Positions 41,073 to 51,662 of a DNA stretch of 64,000 bases are shown piece by piece. Source of the stretch: an uncultured Eubacteriales bacterium (lineage in GTDB: Bacteria; Bacillota; Clostridia; Peptostreptococcales; Anaerovoracaceae); assembly GCA_902773665.1 (NCBI GenBank), contig CACYFF010000004.1:50146-114145 (forward strand). The letters are read 5' to 3'. The notes beneath the pieces are model-generated. The model was not told where the DNA came from and searched no databases. It worked only from the letters and a program-made list of their open reading frames with translations. Position numbers and translations under genes: made by a program. The first letter of the stretch is position 1, and each line of letters opens with the position of its first letter.

Positions 41073-42551
41073 ATGTCAGTTTCTTCGGTTATCCGGATCA
41101 TGATCTATCTCGGCAGCGCGCTGATGATCTTCAACATCGCGCGCTACGCCGGGTTTATCAAAAAGATGCGGTGGATCGATAACTCTCCCCGCATTCACAG
41201 GGCGCTCTATCTGCCCATTACGCTTTTGATTGCTTTTTTAGCCGGCTACCTGGCCGTTGCCTGGTTCGGAAAGCCGGATCTCATCGTAGCTTCTATCCTT
41301 CTTGGCGGCAGTATCTTCGTGTGCATCATTTTAATGGTGCTCTATTTTATTGTCGAAAAAGTGATGGACAGCGAGGAAGCGCTGCTGGAAGCCCGGCAGG
41401 CCAATACGGCGAAGAGCCAGTTCTTCGCCGATATGTCCCACGACCTGCGCACGCCTCTCAACGCCATCATCGGCTACACACAGCTGGGCCTGCGGAAAGA
41501 CACCAGCGCCGAGGCCATGCACGGCTATCTGGAGAAGATCGGCTCCTCCGGCGACCACCTGCTGACCCTCATCAACGACGTGCTGGAGATGAGCCGCATC
41601 GAGACCGGGCACATGGAGCTGAAGCCGGCGGAGACCGATCTGTGCGATGTGCTGTACAGTGTCCGGGACATGTTTGCCGAACAGATGCGCCAGAAGAACG
41701 TGGCCTTTACGGTGGACGGTGACGCCGTCCAGAACAGCCGGGTACTGTGCGACGCCAACCGGCTCAACCGCATTCTGCTCAATCTGGTGAGCAACGCCTA
41801 TAAATTTACGCCGGAAGGGGGCTCGGTCTCCGTCATCCTGAAGCAGACCGGACGCCGGAACGACCTGGCGGATTACGAGCTGACGGTCGCGGACACCGGC
41901 ATCGGCATGAGCGAGGAATTCGCAGCTCGGATCTTCGAACCCTTCGAGCGGGAGCGCACGTCCACGGTGAGCGGCATCCAGGGCACGGGTCTGGGCATGG
42001 CCATCACGAAGGCCATCGTGGACAGCATGGACGGCTGCATCGACGTGCAGAGCAAACAGGGCGAGGGCAGCCGGTTTACGGTGCTGCTCACGTTCCCGGT
42101 GCTGACCGGCGAAACGGACGGCTGCCATTGCGAAGAGAAGCCGGAAGAACCGGAAAAAAGAGATTATACCGGCCGCAGACTGCTGCTGGCGGAAGATAAC
42201 GAGATCAACCGGGAGATCGCCTGCGCTATCCTATCGGACGCTGGTTTTGCCGTGGATACGGCGGAGAACGGCCAGGTAGCGGTGGGGATGCTGGAGGGGT
42301 CAACCCCCGGCACCTACGACGCCGTCCTGATGGACATCCAGATGCCGGTGATGGATGGATTCGAGGCATCCAAAGCTATCCGCAGCCTGCCCGATGCGAC
42401 GCTGGCTGCGGTGCCCATCATCGCCATGACGGCCAACGCGTTCGCGGAGGACGTGGCGGCGGAGCGGGCCGCAGGGATGGACGCCCATATTTCCAAGCCC
42501 TTGAACCAGCAGGACATGTTCCGCACGCTGGATGAGATCTTATTTGGCTAA
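41073..42551 (+). CDS. Hybrid sensor histidine kinase/response regulator
   Basis: 492 residues. Three hydrophobic helices occupy about residues 5-25, 45-66 and 70-95, with no large extracellular sensor. HisKA follows with His123 (MSHDLRTPLNAIIGY) and the ATPase (LLNLVSNAYKFTPEGG, DTGIGM, GTGLGMAI). The C-terminal receiver has acceptor Asp421 (AVLMDIQMPVMDGFEA) and Lys in HISKPLNQQD. There is no DNA-binding output, so it needs a partner. The start lies 7 bases after the sortase gene, with only a weak ribosome binding site, suggesting coupling. Confidence 0.88.
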   Translation: MSVSSVIRIMIYLGSALMIFNIARYAGFIKKMRWIDNSPRIHRALYLPITLLIAFLAGYLAVAWFGKPDLIVASILLGGSIFVCIILMVLYFIVEKVMDSEEALLEARQANTAKSQFFADMSHDLRTPLNAIIGYTQLGLRKDTSAEAMHGYLEKIGSSGDHLLTLINDVLEMSRIETGHMELKPAETDLCDVLYSVRDMFAEQMRQKNVAFTVDGDAVQNSRVLCDANRLNRILLNLVSNAYKFTPEGGSVSVILKQTGRRNDLADYELTVADTGIGMSEEFAARIFEPFERERTSTVSGIQGTGLGMAITKAIVDSMDGCIDVQSKQGEGSRFTVLLTFPVLTGETDGCHCEEKPEEPEKRDYTGRRLLLAEDNEINREIACAILSDAGFAVDTAENGQVAVGMLEGSTPGTYDAVLMDIQMPVMDGFEASKAIRSLPDATLAAVPIIAMTANAFAEDVAAERAAGMDAHISKPLNQQDMFRTLDEILFG

Positions 42552-42577
42552 CGTTGTATTTCGAAGGAGGGAGGACC

Positions 42578-44323
42578 ATGAACAAACGCATTTTGACCCT
42601 TTGCCTGGCACTGGCGATGTGCCTGAGTCTTATTCCTGCACAGAGCTTCGCGGTGTCCGCTCCGAAGCAGGCGGTCATCAAAGAGGCTCCTGTTGCGGGA
42701 GAAATGGCCTTCAACAGAGGCGGGCTGGGCCTGATCGAGGCCAAGGACGGCACTCGTTATCTGATCGACCGGGACGGCGGCATCTACCGTTCGGGAAAAG
42801 CCTGGATGGATTATATGGCGGGCTCCGGTAGCTACATCGTCAACGGAGAGGGTTACTACGAGTATCCGATGGGCAGAACGATGTTTACGATGCCCGAAAT
42901 GGAGAAAAACGTAAAGGCTTTCCTGCAAGAGCATTATCCGATGGGCGAAGTCGTAAGCGTGCAGTCGGAGATCACCTATCCGTTCTCCGGCCCCTATGCC
43001 ACCTGTTCGTTCTCCGCAGCCATGAAGAGCGATGACCAGCTGGAGAAATACGAGTTCTACGCGCTCATCGACCAAAGCGGGCTTGTGCATTACGTGACCC
43101 CGCTGATCGCGCTCACCGCCGGCGGCGGCTTTCCGATCGAGATGACCCTCGGCAGCGGCAGCGAAGGGCTGGTTCGGTTCACGAAGGAATACAACGACCG
43201 GGAAGGCGAGCATTATCTCTACGAGACCGGCTATCTGGATCTCGACGGAAACGAGGTGCTCGTGTTCTCCAACAACGACGGACGCGATCCGGAAGATCCG
43301 GCGATCGTGATCGATGCAAGCGACGTTGCTTTTATCGGGGATTTCAATAACGGCGTCGCCGTGATCTGCAACAACAGGCAGAAAGAGTCCCTGATCGACC
43401 GCAGCGGCAAAGTGCTGCTGCCCTTTACGCACGACAGCATCTATAACGATTGCGGCCGCTATCCCGTCGTTTACGACGAAGGCAAGGGCTATGGCTATAT
43501 GGACACGGCAGGTCTGATCGTGATCCCGCAGCAGTATGAAGACGCCAAGGGCAACTGGGATGACCTCTTTACCGTACAGAAAAACGGCAAATGGGGCGTC
43601 GTCGATACGGACAATAAGCCCGTCGTTCCCTTCGAATACGACTTTATGAGCAGCCCGGAGCTGGGCATCGTCTATGCCTGCAAGGGAAACAAGGCATACA
43701 TCATCCGCTTCGAAGACGCGGCGCCGGAAGAAGAGCTTACGCCCTGGGGCACGCCGAGAGTATCTTCTATCTTTAAGGACGTTCCCGCGGGCGCCTGGTA
43801 CGAGACCTATCTGCAGGCCGCTTACGAAAACGGCATCGTCGGCGGGAAGGGCAGCGGTCGCTACGATCCGTCCGGCAATCTGAAGCACGGCGAAATCATG
43901 GTGATGGTGACGCAGCTGCATGCCCTTGCGAAGGGCGAGAAATTCCAGCCTGCGCCGAATCCCACGGACCACTGGGCAAGAGCGTACTGCGATTACTGCA
44001 AGGCGGAAGGCATCATCGACAGCCGCTTCGACAACAAGCTGGACGCGAAGGTGACCCGCGCAGAGATGGCGTACTACTTCGCCCATGCGCTGCCGGACCG
44101 CTATTATCTCGAAGAGGAAGACGTATCCCTGATGGATATCGCGACCGAGGAGTACGGCGGCGACATCCTGAAGCTGGCAAAGGCAGGCATCGTTACCGGC
44201 TACGACGTGGTCGGTACGAATGCGAAGCAGTTCCGTCCGTCCCGGCTCGTGAGCCGCGCAGAGGCTGCGGTGTTCGTCACGAATCTGCTGGGTGCCATCG
44301 GCCCCACCGGCGGCGTGTACTGA
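42578..44323 (+). CDS. Secreted WG-repeat protein with three SLH domains
   Basis: 581 residues. Signal peptide with probable cleavage after AQSFA. The middle part (about 180-390) has repeated WG-type units (SLIDRSGKVLLPF, YGYMDTAGLIVIPQQYED, NGKWGVVDTDNKPVVPFEYD). The last 190 residues hold three SLH domains (FKDVPAGAWYETYLQAAYEN, then the TDHWARAYCDYCKAEGIIDS and KLAKAGIVTGYD parts), which bind secondary cell-wall polymers. GGAGGGAGG before 42578 fixes the start; a TTG further upstream is not likely. It is the surface protein of the locus. Confidence 0.85.
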   Translation: MNKRILTLCLALAMCLSLIPAQSFAVSAPKQAVIKEAPVAGEMAFNRGGLGLIEAKDGTRYLIDRDGGIYRSGKAWMDYMAGSGSYIVNGEGYYEYPMGRTMFTMPEMEKNVKAFLQEHYPMGEVVSVQSEITYPFSGPYATCSFSAAMKSDDQLEKYEFYALIDQSGLVHYVTPLIALTAGGGFPIEMTLGSGSEGLVRFTKEYNDREGEHYLYETGYLDLDGNEVLVFSNNDGRDPEDPAIVIDASDVAFIGDFNNGVAVICNNRQKESLIDRSGKVLLPFTHDSIYNDCGRYPVVYDEGKGYGYMDTAGLIVIPQQYEDAKGNWDDLFTVQKNGKWGVVDTDNKPVVPFEYDFMSSPELGIVYACKGNKAYIIRFEDAAPEEELTPWGTPRVSSIFKDVPAGAWYETYLQAAYENGIVGGKGSGRYDPSGNLKHGEIMVMVTQLHALAKGEKFQPAPNPTDHWARAYCDYCKAEGIIDSRFDNKLDAKVTRAEMAYYFAHALPDRYYLEEEDVSLMDIATEEYGGDILKLAKAGIVTGYDVVGTNAKQFRPSRLVSRAEAAVFVTNLLGAIGPTGGVY

Positions 44324-44338
44324 TCCTTATCGCATAGA

Positions 44339-44370
44339 AAAAAGGAGATCCCCCGCGGGATCTCCTTTTC
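44339..44370. terminator. Bidirectional intrinsic terminator
   Basis: AAAAAGGAGATCCC-CCGC-GGGATCTCCTTTT between the convergent SLH-protein and alaX genes, with A and T runs on both sides. Confidence 0.92.
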
Positions 44371-44382
44371 TATTGTTTTTCA

Positions 44383-45597
44383 CTATCTCAGGTGCTTTTC
44401 GATCAGATCCATAAACAGTTCGGCGTCGGCCTTCTTCGAGAAGATGGCCCGGGCCAGCGTCTTGCTGCCGCCGCCCTTGCCGCCGTACATGCCGGCATAA
44501 TCCTTCACCAACTGGCCGGCTGCGGGCGTTCCCGGGGTGGCCAGCACCACCGTCTTATCTTTTTCGCTGAACAGCGCGGAGGGCTTTGTAAAGATGTCCT
44601 CCGCTTTTCTCGCCATGGACTGCAGATCGTCTGCGCTCATCAGCGGATAGCGGAAGACCGCCAGGCTCCCTTCCGCCTTGGGCAGCGCTTCTCTCAGCTT
44701 CTCTTCCTCCTGCTTCGACAGGGCGCTCTTCAGCTCCGACAACTCTCTTCTCACCTCGTCGTTTTTGGCGTCGTTGGCCGCTTCTCTGTCCAGTAGGGTA
44801 ATTACCTCACAGGAGTACTTTTGGGCCAGCTGTGAGGCGATTTTCGACCTCGTACGGGCTTCCTCGAAGGCAGGTCTACCCGCCTTGATGGTCATGCGGG
44901 TCATCCCCTTGTAGTTCTCCGCCTTGAGCACGGTCACGAGGCCCACCTGGCCCGTCGTGGACGGGTGGGTGCCGCAGCAGGCGCAGCAGTCCAGGGGGGC
45001 GTCGACGCTGCCCACGGTGACCACGGAGATGTCCTCGCCGAACTTGATTTCCTTGCGCACGGGCATGCTGAGGGCTTCCTCCGCCGTGTCGAACCAGGTG
45101 GTAACGACGGGCACATTGCGCCAGATGACTTCGTTGGCCGCCAGTTCCGCCTGGAGGATCTGTTCATCGGTAATAGGCGATCCGTCCTTGGCCAGCATGT
45201 CGATGGTCATGTAATCTTCACCCATGTGGAAGCCGTGGTTCTCCACGCCGAACAGCTCGTGGAACCGCCCGGACAGGATGTGTTCGCCGCAGTGCATCTG
45301 CATGTGGTCGAAGCGGCGCTGCCAGTCCAGGACAGCCTTTACGGTTCTGCCCGGCTCAAACCCGCTCGCGTCCGCCACGGTGTGCCAGACGGTGCCGGTC
45401 TCCTTGTCCTCCTTTACATCGGAGATCGCAACGCCGCCCAGGGTGCCCAGATCGCACAGCTGGCCGCCGCCTTCCGGGAAGAAGATCGTGCTCTCGCAGG
45501 CCACCTGCATCTTCCCTTTATATTCCCGGACCTCCGTTACGGTGAGGTCCGCTTCTCTCAGATAAACGTCTTTCTGATACAGTCTTTCCGTTGCCAT
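44383..45597 (-). CDS. alaX: Alanyl-tRNA editing protein AlaX-L with DHHA1 domain
   Basis: 404-residue stand-alone relative of the editing half of alanyl-tRNA synthetase. It is expected to deacylate Ser- or Gly-tRNA-Ala. Zinc ligands are HCGEHILSG and CCACCGTH. A coiled helical region and a C-terminal DHHA1 domain with the glycine-rich GMYGGKGGGSKTLARA follow. The aminoacylation domain is absent. It begins 3 bases after the alcohol dehydrogenase stop, with GAGAGGATG as ribosome binding site, so the two are one operon. Confidence 0.9.
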   Translation of the reverse strand: MATERLYQKDVYLREADLTVTEVREYKGKMQVACESTIFFPEGGGQLCDLGTLGGVAISDVKEDKETGTVWHTVADASGFEPGRTVKAVLDWQRRFDHMQMHCGEHILSGRFHELFGVENHGFHMGEDYMTIDMLAKDGSPITDEQILQAELAANEVIWRNVPVVTTWFDTAEEALSMPVRKEIKFGEDISVVTVGSVDAPLDCCACCGTHPSTTGQVGLVTVLKAENYKGMTRMTIKAGRPAFEEARTRSKIASQLAQKYSCEVITLLDREAANDAKNDEVRRELSELKSALSKQEEEKLREALPKAEGSLAVFRYPLMSADDLQSMARKAEDIFTKPSALFSEKDKTVVLATPGTPAAGQLVKDYAGMYGGKGGGSKTLARAIFSKKADAELFMDLIEKHLR

Positions 45598-45600
45598 GGG

Positions 45601-46719
45601 TCATCCTCTCAATTTCGTGTACATGCCGCGGAGCATGTCTTCGGAGATCTCCACGGGGTTGTTCAGCAGGTTCGGGTGTTTGCTGCCCTGCACCAGCTGC
45701 TCGAACTGCTCGTTCGTCAGATGGAACTGCGACAGGTCCTTCATAATGCCGATGGTTTCCTTCAGCTTAGCGACCGAGTCCGCGAATGCGTTGCAGTCCG
45801 CAAAGCCGAGTTCTTTGGCCAGAGCCGCCAGGCGGCCGTCGTCCTTCGCGGCGTTGACCCGCAGAAAATGATCGATCGTCAGGGCGCAGGCTTCGCCGTG
45901 GGCGATGCCCAGCAGGTTCGTCAGGGGGTAGGAACAGGCGTGGGACGATGTGGTCTTCGGCACGGTAAACGCGAGCCCTGCGATAACGGAGGCTTCCGCC
46001 ATCTTCTCCCGTGCTTCCTTGTTCTGTCCGTCCGCGACGGCGGCGGGCAGGTATTTCAGCACCAGCTTGAGGGCGTGCAGCGCCAGGGCGTCACAGATGG
46101 GCTGATGATGTCTGCTCCAATAGGCTTCCAGGGCGTGGCAGAACACGTCCATGCCCGTGCAGGCCGTGGTGTGGGGCGGCACGGAATAGGTGAGCTCCGG
46201 ATCCACCAGAGCGATCTTTGGGTAGAAGGCCGTGCAGGCCAGCGGCTTCTTCAGGCCCCGGGCGTGATCCGAAAGAACCGCTACGCTGGTGATCTCGGAA
46301 CCGGTGCCCGCCGTCGTGGGAACGGCAATGACGGGAAGTCCCGTTTCGGGCAGGGCTGCGCCGTCCATATAGGCATCAGCGGGAAGATCTGCGGTGCTCA
46401 TGACCGCCGCAGCTTTCGCGCAGTCCATGACGCTGCCGCCTCCGAGGGCGACCACGAAATCGCAGGCGTTTTCGCGGATGAGGCGGATGCACTCCTCGCA
46501 TTCCGCGACCTGGGGATTGGGGGAGATCTTCGCGTAATTGCAGACGATCAGGCCGCCGCTCTCCTCGGTGATCTTGCTCACCAGCCCTCTTCTTTCGAAG
46601 GAGGGGGAGGTGATGAGGATGCCTCTTGTTTTTCCAAGCCCGCGGACCTCTTCCGGCAGCTGTGCAAGCTTTCCTTCGCCGAAATGGATCGTGACGGGCT
46701 GCATATAATTCCAGTTCAT
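45601..46719 (-). CDS. Iron-containing alcohol dehydrogenase
   Basis: 372 residues of the group III (Fe-ADH) family. The NAD motif is ALGGGSVMDCAKAAAV and the TTAGTGSEITSVAVL motif follows. Metal ligands are expected in GMDVFCHALEAYWS and in the His-containing ACSYPLTNLLGIAHGEACAL. Start at 46719 with AGGAG at 46726-46730; the frame stays open into the A-rich region upstream, but without a start signal. Substrate could be a short-chain alcohol or aldehyde such as butanol. Confidence 0.9.
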   Translation of the reverse strand: MNWNYMQPVTIHFGEGKLAQLPEEVRGLGKTRGILITSPSFERRGLVSKITEESGGLIVCNYAKISPNPQVAECEECIRLIRENACDFVVALGGGSVMDCAKAAAVMSTADLPADAYMDGAALPETGLPVIAVPTTAGTGSEITSVAVLSDHARGLKKPLACTAFYPKIALVDPELTYSVPPHTTACTGMDVFCHALEAYWSRHHQPICDALALHALKLVLKYLPAAVADGQNKEAREKMAEASVIAGLAFTVPKTTSSHACSYPLTNLLGIAHGEACALTIDHFLRVNAAKDDGRLAALAKELGFADCNAFADSVAKLKETIGIMKDLSQFHLTNEQFEQLVQGSKHPNLLNNPVEISEDMLRGMYTKLRG

Positions 46720-47218
46720 TTCGTTCTCCTGTCTTCGTTTTATGCAACGATGTCTTCGCCCTATTCTAACACAGAAACAGAAAGTTTTACGCTTCTGAAT
46801 TGTGGAAAAAAGTGGGGAAAACTCGAAAACCCTTGAAAATTTGCGATTTGGTAAATGCTGCCTTGGGAAAACTTTCGAACCTGTGGAAAACTTTTGTGTT
46901 GACCGGTGTAAAAAAATATGGAAAGCCTTGTTTTGCAAGGCCTGAGGGCGTTTTTGGTTTTCCACAGGCCGCTGGGGAAAAGGTGGAGAAATCTCCCGTC
47001 GACACCTGTCAAAAAAGCCCGGAAACCTTGAAATTTTCAAGTGGGGAAAAGCTGTGGATAAAAAGTGTTCAACAATTGATGAGAGGTTTACATAAAGCAT
47101 TTTGGGCGGTTCAAAAATAAAAAAGTTTTGCGGTATACAGCACTTTTATGCAGTCCTCCCACAGCTCCGCAAAGCATGGTAAAATAGTACGCAATTTATT
47201 CGAGGAAACGAGGAGACT
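46720..47218. other. Non-coding region with DnaA-box-like sites and GTGGGGAAAA repeats
   Basis: About 500 bases between divergent genes. DnaA-type nonamers occur at 46801 (TGTGGAAAA), 46882 (TGTGGAAAA), 46958 (TTTTCCACA, opposite strand) and 47053 (TGTGGATAA, perfect consensus complement). GTGGGGAAAA or CTGGGGAAAA units lie between them at about 46812, 46972 and 47041. A 106-codon frame across it is low-complexity and lacks a ribosome binding site. It may be a replication or DnaA-titration site. A chromosomal origin is less likely, because coding direction does not switch globally here. Confidence 0.5.
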
Positions 47219-49405
<2,187 letters not shown>

Positions 49406-49416
49406 AGGAAAGTCAA

Positions 49417-50277
49417 ATGATACAGGATATTTACCCTCACAAAATGCATAACGAATTTCGGCCGGATGCAGTCGCCGGCCCGGACGACCGGGTGCTGGTC
49501 TGGAACGGCAAGGCGTTCCTGGCAACGGCGGATCTCGAACAAGAGACGCTGGAATATCCCCGCCTCCGGGATCTGAAAAAGGTGAGCCCCCAGGAGCTGG
49601 TCTACCTGTTTTCCATCGACGAAGACCGGTATTTTCTCTATCGCTGCAGGCCGGAAGCCAGATCGAAGGACATCCTTCATGCGCCCGGCGCCGAAGCGTT
49701 CTACACGCTGCCCGAACTGCGCAAAAGCCGTCTGGAGCCGCGGCGGAACGTCTTCGCCGCCTATACCGCTTACCATCTGGCGGATTGGTACGATGCCAAC
49801 CGTTACTGCGGCTGGTGCGGGTCACCCTCGGCCTACGACAAGGCGGAGCGGGGCATGCGCTGCCCGGTGTGCGGCAAGATCGAATATCCGAGGATCAACC
49901 CGGCCGTTATCGTGGCGGTCACGGGCGGCGATAAGATCGTTACCATCCGCTACCGCGCCGGCTACGGCGGCATGGCCCTCATCGCGGGGTTCACCGAGAT
50001 TGGCGAGACCCTGGAGGAGACCGTGGCCCGGGAAGTCATGGAGGAAGTGGGCCTGAAGGTGAAGAACATCCGCTACTACAAGTCCCAGCCCTGGGGCATC
50101 GCGGCGGATATCCTGGCGGGCTTCTTCTGCGAAGTCGACGGCGACGACACGATCCGCATCGACGAGAACGAATTGAAGCAGGCCGCCTGGACCACCCGGG
50201 AGGAGATCGAGCCCCAGAAACTGGACTATTCTCTCACCGGCGAGATGATGCAGCTGTTCAAAGACGGAAAGATATAA
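49417..50277 (+). CDS. nudC: NADH pyrophosphatase (Nudix)
   Basis: 286 residues. The N-terminal NudC domain is followed by a four-cysteine zinc ribbon (YCGWCGS ... RCPVCGK). The Nudix box spans GFTEIGETLEETVAREVMEE then VG. The NudC-specific SQPW motif is present (YKSQPWGIAADIL). The enzyme cleaves NADH and can remove NAD caps from RNA. AGAGGAAAG lies upstream; it follows tex by 11 bases, so they are probably co-transcribed. A strong terminator hairpin follows. Confidence 0.92.
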   Translation: MIQDIYPHKMHNEFRPDAVAGPDDRVLVWNGKAFLATADLEQETLEYPRLRDLKKVSPQELVYLFSIDEDRYFLYRCRPEARSKDILHAPGAEAFYTLPELRKSRLEPRRNVFAAYTAYHLADWYDANRYCGWCGSPSAYDKAERGMRCPVCGKIEYPRINPAVIVAVTGGDKIVTIRYRAGYGGMALIAGFTEIGETLEETVAREVMEEVGLKVKNIRYYKSQPWGIAADILAGFFCEVDGDDTIRIDENELKQAAWTTREEIEPQKLDYSLTGEMMQLFKDGKI

Positions 50278-50288
50278 AAAATAAGGCC

Positions 50289-50331
50289 GCCCCTCGGGGC
50301 AATGTCATTAAGTTAAGGCATTGCCGAGGGC
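50289..50331. repeat. Long imperfect hairpin after nudC
   Basis: GCCCCTCGGGGCAATG pairs with CATTGCCGAGGGC, apart from a GG bulge, around a 14-base AT-rich loop (TCATTAAGTTAAGG). It is too AT-rich in the loop and lacks a T-run to be the terminator itself. It may be the remnant of a small inverted-repeat element. Confidence 0.45.
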
Positions 50332-50343
50332 AAACCTGAAGAC

Positions 50344-50382
50344 AGACTCTCATGCTTATAAAGCATGGGGGTCTTCTTTTTG
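50344..50382 (+). terminator. Intrinsic terminator after nudC
   Basis: AGACTCTCATGCTT pairs with AAGCATGGGGGTCT, including two G-U pairs, with loop ATA, followed by TCTTTTTG. The remaining bases up to prfA (50383-50570) are AT-rich and contain no gene. Confidence 0.8.
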
Positions 50383-50588
50383 TTTACGCTTTCACTTTAA
50401 CTGTGGATGAGCGAAGAACTTATCTTACTCCTTTCGCTTAAAGCGGATTTATCGTAACAGAGCACAAAACATTTGTAAAATTGATCGATTTTATATATTC
50501 AATCACTTTTATATATACTTGTCAGAGCTCTATGAAATACGATATAATATATCGATTATGCAGCAATGGCGAAAAAGGAACGAAAACC

Positions 50589-51662
50589 ATGTTTAAGAAA
50601 TTAGATTTTATCCTGGAAAAGTACGAAGAGCTGAGCATGACGGTGTCCGATCCGGACGTCATCGCCAACCAGTCCCTCTGGCAGACGAAGATCAAGGAAC
50701 TGGGCGAGATGGAGCCCATCGTAAAGAAATATCAGGAATATAAGAAGGTGCAGGAAGATCTGGCCGCGACCGAGGAAATGCTCAACGAACTCGGTTCCGA
50801 CGACGAGATGCGCGAGATGGCCAAGGAAGAACTGGCCGAGCTGAAGGAAAAGACCGAAAAGCTGACGGAAGAGCTGAAGATCGCGCTGCTGCCCAAAGAC
50901 CCCAACGACGATAAGAACGTCATTCTGGAAGTGCGGGCTGGCACCGGCGGCGAAGAAGCTGCCCTGTTCGGCGCGGACCTTCTCAGAATGTACACGAGAT
51001 ACGCGGAAAGAAGAGGCTGGAAGACCGAGATCATGGACATGAACGACACCGGTATCGGCGGCGTCAAAGAAGCGGTCGTCATGATCAAGGGCAAAGGCGC
51101 CTACTCCCGCTTGAAGTACGAATCCGGCGTGCACCGGGTGCAGCGCGTGCCCGAGACCGAGAGCTCCGGCCGCATCCACACATCGGCTGCGACCGTCGCC
51201 ATCATGCCGGAAGTGGACGAGGTGGAGGTGGAGATCGACCCGAACGACGTGCGGGTCGATGTATACCGCTCCTCGGGTCACGGCGGACAGTGCGTTAACA
51301 CCACGGACTCCGCTGTGCGGCTCACGCACATCCCCACGGGCCTCGTCGTTACCTGCCAGGACGAAAAGTCCCAGCTGAAGAACAAAGAGAAGGCCTTTGG
51401 CGTGCTGCGCGCCCGCCTGTACGATATGATGCAGCAGGAGCAGAACAAGGAGCAGGCAGACGCCCGCCGCAGCCAGATCGGCTCCGGTGACCGCTCCGAG
51501 CGTATCCGCACCTACAACTTCCCCCAGGGCCGCGTGACGGACCACCGCATCGGCATGACGATCTACAAGCTGGACAGCTTCCTGGACGGCGACATCGACG
51601 AGATCGTGGATGCGCTCATCACCAGCGACCAGGCGGAGAAGATGAAGAACGAGCAGAATTGA
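50589..51662 (+). CDS. prfA: Peptide chain release factor 1
   Basis: 357-residue release factor recognising UAA and UAG. The peptidyl-tRNA hydrolysis motif is [17 protein letters not shown]. The anticodon-like tripeptide is expected in the loop before [11 protein letters not shown]'s domain, and the C-terminus ends [14 protein letters not shown]. The open frame extends to 50481, but AAAAGGAA at 50571-50578 and the conserved start [14 protein letters not shown] place the ATG at 50589. The stop overlaps the next gene (TGATG). Confidence 0.95.
   Translation: MFKKLDFILEKYEELSMTVSDPDVIANQSLWQTKIKELGEMEPIVKKYQEYKKVQEDLAATEEMLNELGSDDEMREMAKEELAELKEKTEKLTEELKIALLPKDPNDDKNVILEVRAGTGGEEAALFGADLLRMYTRYAERRGWKTEIMDMNDTGIGGVKEAVVMIKGKGAYSRLKYESGVHRVQRVPETESSGRIHTSAATVAIMPEVDEVEVEIDPNDVRVDVYRSSGHGGQCVNTTDSAVRLTHIPTGLVVTCQDEKSQLKNKEKAFGVLRARLYDMMQQEQNKEQADARRSQIGSGDRSERIRTYNFPQGRVTDHRIGMTIYKLDSFLDGDIDEIVDALITSDQAEKMKNEQN

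Noticed and set aside
46720..47100. N-terminal extension of the iron alcohol dehydrogenase frame to position 47100
   Set aside because: AGGAG and ATG at 46719 match the conserved start of the family, and the extension lies in AT-rich repeats.
46800..47120. 106-codon plus frame over the DnaA-like sites
   Set aside because: Repetitive W-K-x-G-K composition from GTGGAAAA-type repeats, a TTG start and no ribosome binding site; the region looks non-coding.
46720..47218. Region as the chromosomal origin
   Set aside because: DnaA-like sites are present, but dnaA, dnaN, gyrB and recF are absent and the prevailing gene direction is the same on both sides.
50481..50588. Longer prfA start at 50481
   Set aside because: The added 36 residues are not part of release factor 1. 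The ATG at 50589 has a good ribosome binding site and the conserved N-terminus.
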